From JBBKXP01 sp038251315 (GTDB lineage Bacteria > Pseudomonadota > Alphaproteobacteria > Rhodobacterales > Rhodobacteraceae): DNA of 15,707 nt. Positions 14,122 through 15,707 of this stretch are shown piece by piece. The notes beneath the pieces are model-generated. The model was not told the origin of the DNA. It worked only from the letters and a program-made list of their open reading frames with translations, and did not search any database. A program made the position numbers and the translations under genes. The stretch covers positions 1 through 15,707 of the forward strand of contig JBBSBK010000089.1 of assembly GCA_038251315.1 (NCBI GenBank). The letters run 5' to 3'. The stretch's first letter is position 1. Every line of letters starts with the position of its first letter.

Positions 14122-15707
14122 ATGCCCGTCGTCGTCGTCGAATCCCCGGCCAAGGCCAAGACAATCAACGGATATCTCGGCCCGGGTTACACGGTTCTGG
14201 CATCTTACGGCCATGTCCGCGACCTGCCGCCCAAAGACGGATCGGTCGACACCGACGCCGATTTCGACATGAAATGGGAAATCGCCGCCGACAGCAAAAA
14301 GCACGTCAAGGCGATCGCCGACGCCCTGAAACTCGACAACAACCTGATCCTCGCCACCGACCCCGACCGCGAGGGCGAGGCGATATCGTGGCACCTGCAA
14401 CAGGCGCTGACCGACCGCAAAGCGATCCGCAAGGATACGCCCGTCAGTCGAGTCGTATTCAACGCGATCACCAAATCCGCCGTGACCGAGGCGATGAAGA
14501 ACCCCCGTCAGGTCGATGGCCCGCTGGTCGATGCCTACCTTGCGCGCCGCGCACTGGATTACCTTGTTGGCTTTAACCTGTCGCCGGTGCTGTGGCGCAA
14601 ACTGCCTGGTGCCAAATCGGCCGGTCGCGTCCAATCGGTCTGCCTGCGCATCATTGTTGACCGCGAGATGGAAATCGAGGCGTTCCGCAACCGCGAATAC
14701 TGGACCGTCAGCGCGCAGCTGAAAACACCGCGCGGCCAAACCTATGATGCCCGCCTGACCGTGCTGGCAGGCAAAAAGCTGGACAAGTTCGACATTGCAA
14801 ACGCCACGCAGGCCGAAATTGCGGTGCAGGCGGTCAACAGCCGCGACCTGACCGTGCAATCGGTCGAAGCCAAACCGGCGACCCGCAACCCCAGCCCGCC
14901 GTTCATGACTTCGACCCTGCAACAAGAGGCCAGCCGCAAGTTCGGCATGGGCGCAAAGCAAACGATGGGCGTCGCCCAACGTCTCTACGAGGCGGGCCTG
15001 ATTACCTACATGCGCACCGACGGCATCGACATGGCGCCCGAGGCCGTGACCGCGGCGCGGGATGCGATCAAGGCCAAGTTTGGCGCAAAATACCTGCCTG
15101 ACGCGCCCCGCATCTATAAAAACAAGGCCAAGAACGCACAGGAAGCGCACGAATGTATCCGCCCGACCGAAATGAAATCGACCGACGAGGTGCGGATTTC
15201 CGACGCCGATCAGCGCAAACTGTACGACCTGATCTATAAACGCACAATCGCCAGCCAGATGGCGGCGGCGCAACTGGAACGCACCACCGTCGATGTCGGG
15301 TCAAAGGACGGGCAGGTCGCGCTGCGCGCCACCGGGCAGGTCATGCTTTTCGATGGTTTCCTAGCCGTTTACGAGGAAGGCCGCGACGACACGACCGACG
15401 AGGACGACAAACGCCTGCCACAGATTACCCAAGGCGAACCGGCGGTCAAGGTCACCGTCACCCCCGACCAGCATTTCACCCAACCCCCGCCCCGCTATAC
15501 CGAAGCGACGCTGGTCAAGCGGATGGAAGAACTCGGCATCGGCCGCCCGTCCACCTATGCGTCCATCGTCACGACGATCCAGGACCGCGGCTATGTCGAA
15601 AAGGACAAGGGACGGCTGATCGCGCAGGACAAAGGGCGGCTGGTGACGGCATTCCTGACCAATTATTTCAACAAATACGTTGGCTATGATTTCACCGCCG
15701 ACCTTGA
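14122..15707 (+). CDS. topA: DNA topoisomerase I (type IA), 5' part, cut by window edge
   Basis: The first 528 codons of TopA, which relaxes negative supercoils by cutting one strand through a 5'-phosphotyrosine. The Toprim domain begins VVVVESPAKAKTI (E7 catalytic), and TDPDREGEA carries the Mg-binding D80, D82 and E86. The active-site tyrosine is Y296 in GLITYMRTDGID. NAQEAHECIRPTE (starting near residue 337) and RYTEATLVKRMEELGIGRPSTYASIV (residues 458-483) are further type IA signatures. The frame is open to the window end, so the C-terminal region and any zinc or basic tail are not visible. ATG at 14122 follows GAAGGA with five bases between. A 421-codon frame on the opposite strand is only a shadow. 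Confidence 0.98.
   Translation, partial: MPVVVVESPAKAKTINGYLGPGYTVLASYGHVRDLPPKDGSVDTDADFDMKWEIAADSKKHVKAIADALKLDNNLILATDPDREGEAISWHLQQALTDRKAIRKDTPVSRVVFNAITKSAVTEAMKNPRQVDGPLVDAYLARRALDYLVGFNLSPVLWRKLPGAKSAGRVQSVCLRIIVDREMEIEAFRNREYWTVSAQLKTPRGQTYDARLTVLAGKKLDKFDIANATQAEIAVQAVNSRDLTVQSVEAKPATRNPSPPFMTSTLQQEASRKFGMGAKQTMGVAQRLYEAGLITYMRTDGIDMAPEAVTAARDAIKAKFGAKYLPDAPRIYKNKAKNAQEAHECIRPTEMKSTDEVRISDADQRKLYDLIYKRTIASQMAAAQLERTTVDVGSKDGQVALRATGQVMLFDGFLAVYEEGRDDTTDEDDKRLPQITQGEPAVKVTVTPDQHFTQPPPRYTEATLVKRMEELGIGRPSTYASIVTTIQDRGYVEKDKGRLIAQDKGRLVTAFLTNYFNKYVGYDFTADL

Noticed and set aside
14008..15273. Long minus-strand open frame (421 codons) opposite topA
   Set aside because: It lies antisense to an unmistakable topA with all catalytic motifs. 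Its His/Arg/Gly/Asp-rich composition is what GC-rich codon bias produces in the mirror frame, and it contains no recognisable domain.
1..15707. Mobile element, phage, CRISPR, toxin-antitoxin or other novel gene system
   Set aside because: Nearly every base is accounted for by recognisable core genes with short spacers. No transposase, integrase, direct-repeat array, tRNA or composition shift was seen by eye.

Overview
The window looks like ordinary core chromosome from a GC-rich alphaproteobacterium, most likely family Rhodobacteraceae (Rhodobacter/Roseobacter relatives). Three things point there: a ctaC-ctaB-small ORF-ctaG-ctaE-surf1-thrC-M16 peptidase order, dense start/stop overlaps, and protein wording typical of that family. 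This is judged from recognition only; no search was run. I see no mobile element, phage gene, CRISPR array, tRNA or rRNA, and nothing resembling a new defence or biosynthetic system.

Layout. At the left edge is the 3' end of a probable mtnP (MTA phosphorylase), translationally overlapped by apt (110-640, +); both handle adenine. From 10554 leftward to 691 runs an 11-gene minus-strand series converging on apt. Its first half builds the aa3-type cytochrome c oxidase: ctaC (subunit II), ctaB (heme o synthase), a 73-aa one-helix protein, ctaG (CuB insertion) and ctaE (subunit III). Subunit I (ctaD) is not here. A strong intrinsic-terminator-like hairpin (6966-6997) follows ctaE. After it come surf1 (oxidase assembly), thrC (threonine synthase), an M16 zinc peptidase, a RimJ-type GNAT acetyltransferase, an exported metallo-beta-lactamase-fold protein with a degenerate metal motif, and a GlcD-like FAD-linked 2-hydroxyacid dehydrogenase.

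The 180-bp region 10555-10734 separates the oxidase series from plus-strand genes: tldD (metalloprotease subunit), dprA (DNA uptake and recombination mediator), a DUF1801 protein and topA (topoisomerase I, cut by the right edge). The tldD-dprA spacer contains two mutually exclusive RNA stems. Likely sigma70-type promoters are visible before dprA and topA.

How the genes work together. ctaC, ctaB, ctaG, ctaE and surf1 act on one membrane complex. surf1, thrC, the peptidase and the GNAT gene are joined by one- to four-base overlaps, so translational coupling is likely. Several starts were moved inward from the longest open frame using ribosome-binding sites, family N-termini and overlaps; notable ones are a TTG start for the M16 peptidase and a GTG start for surf1.
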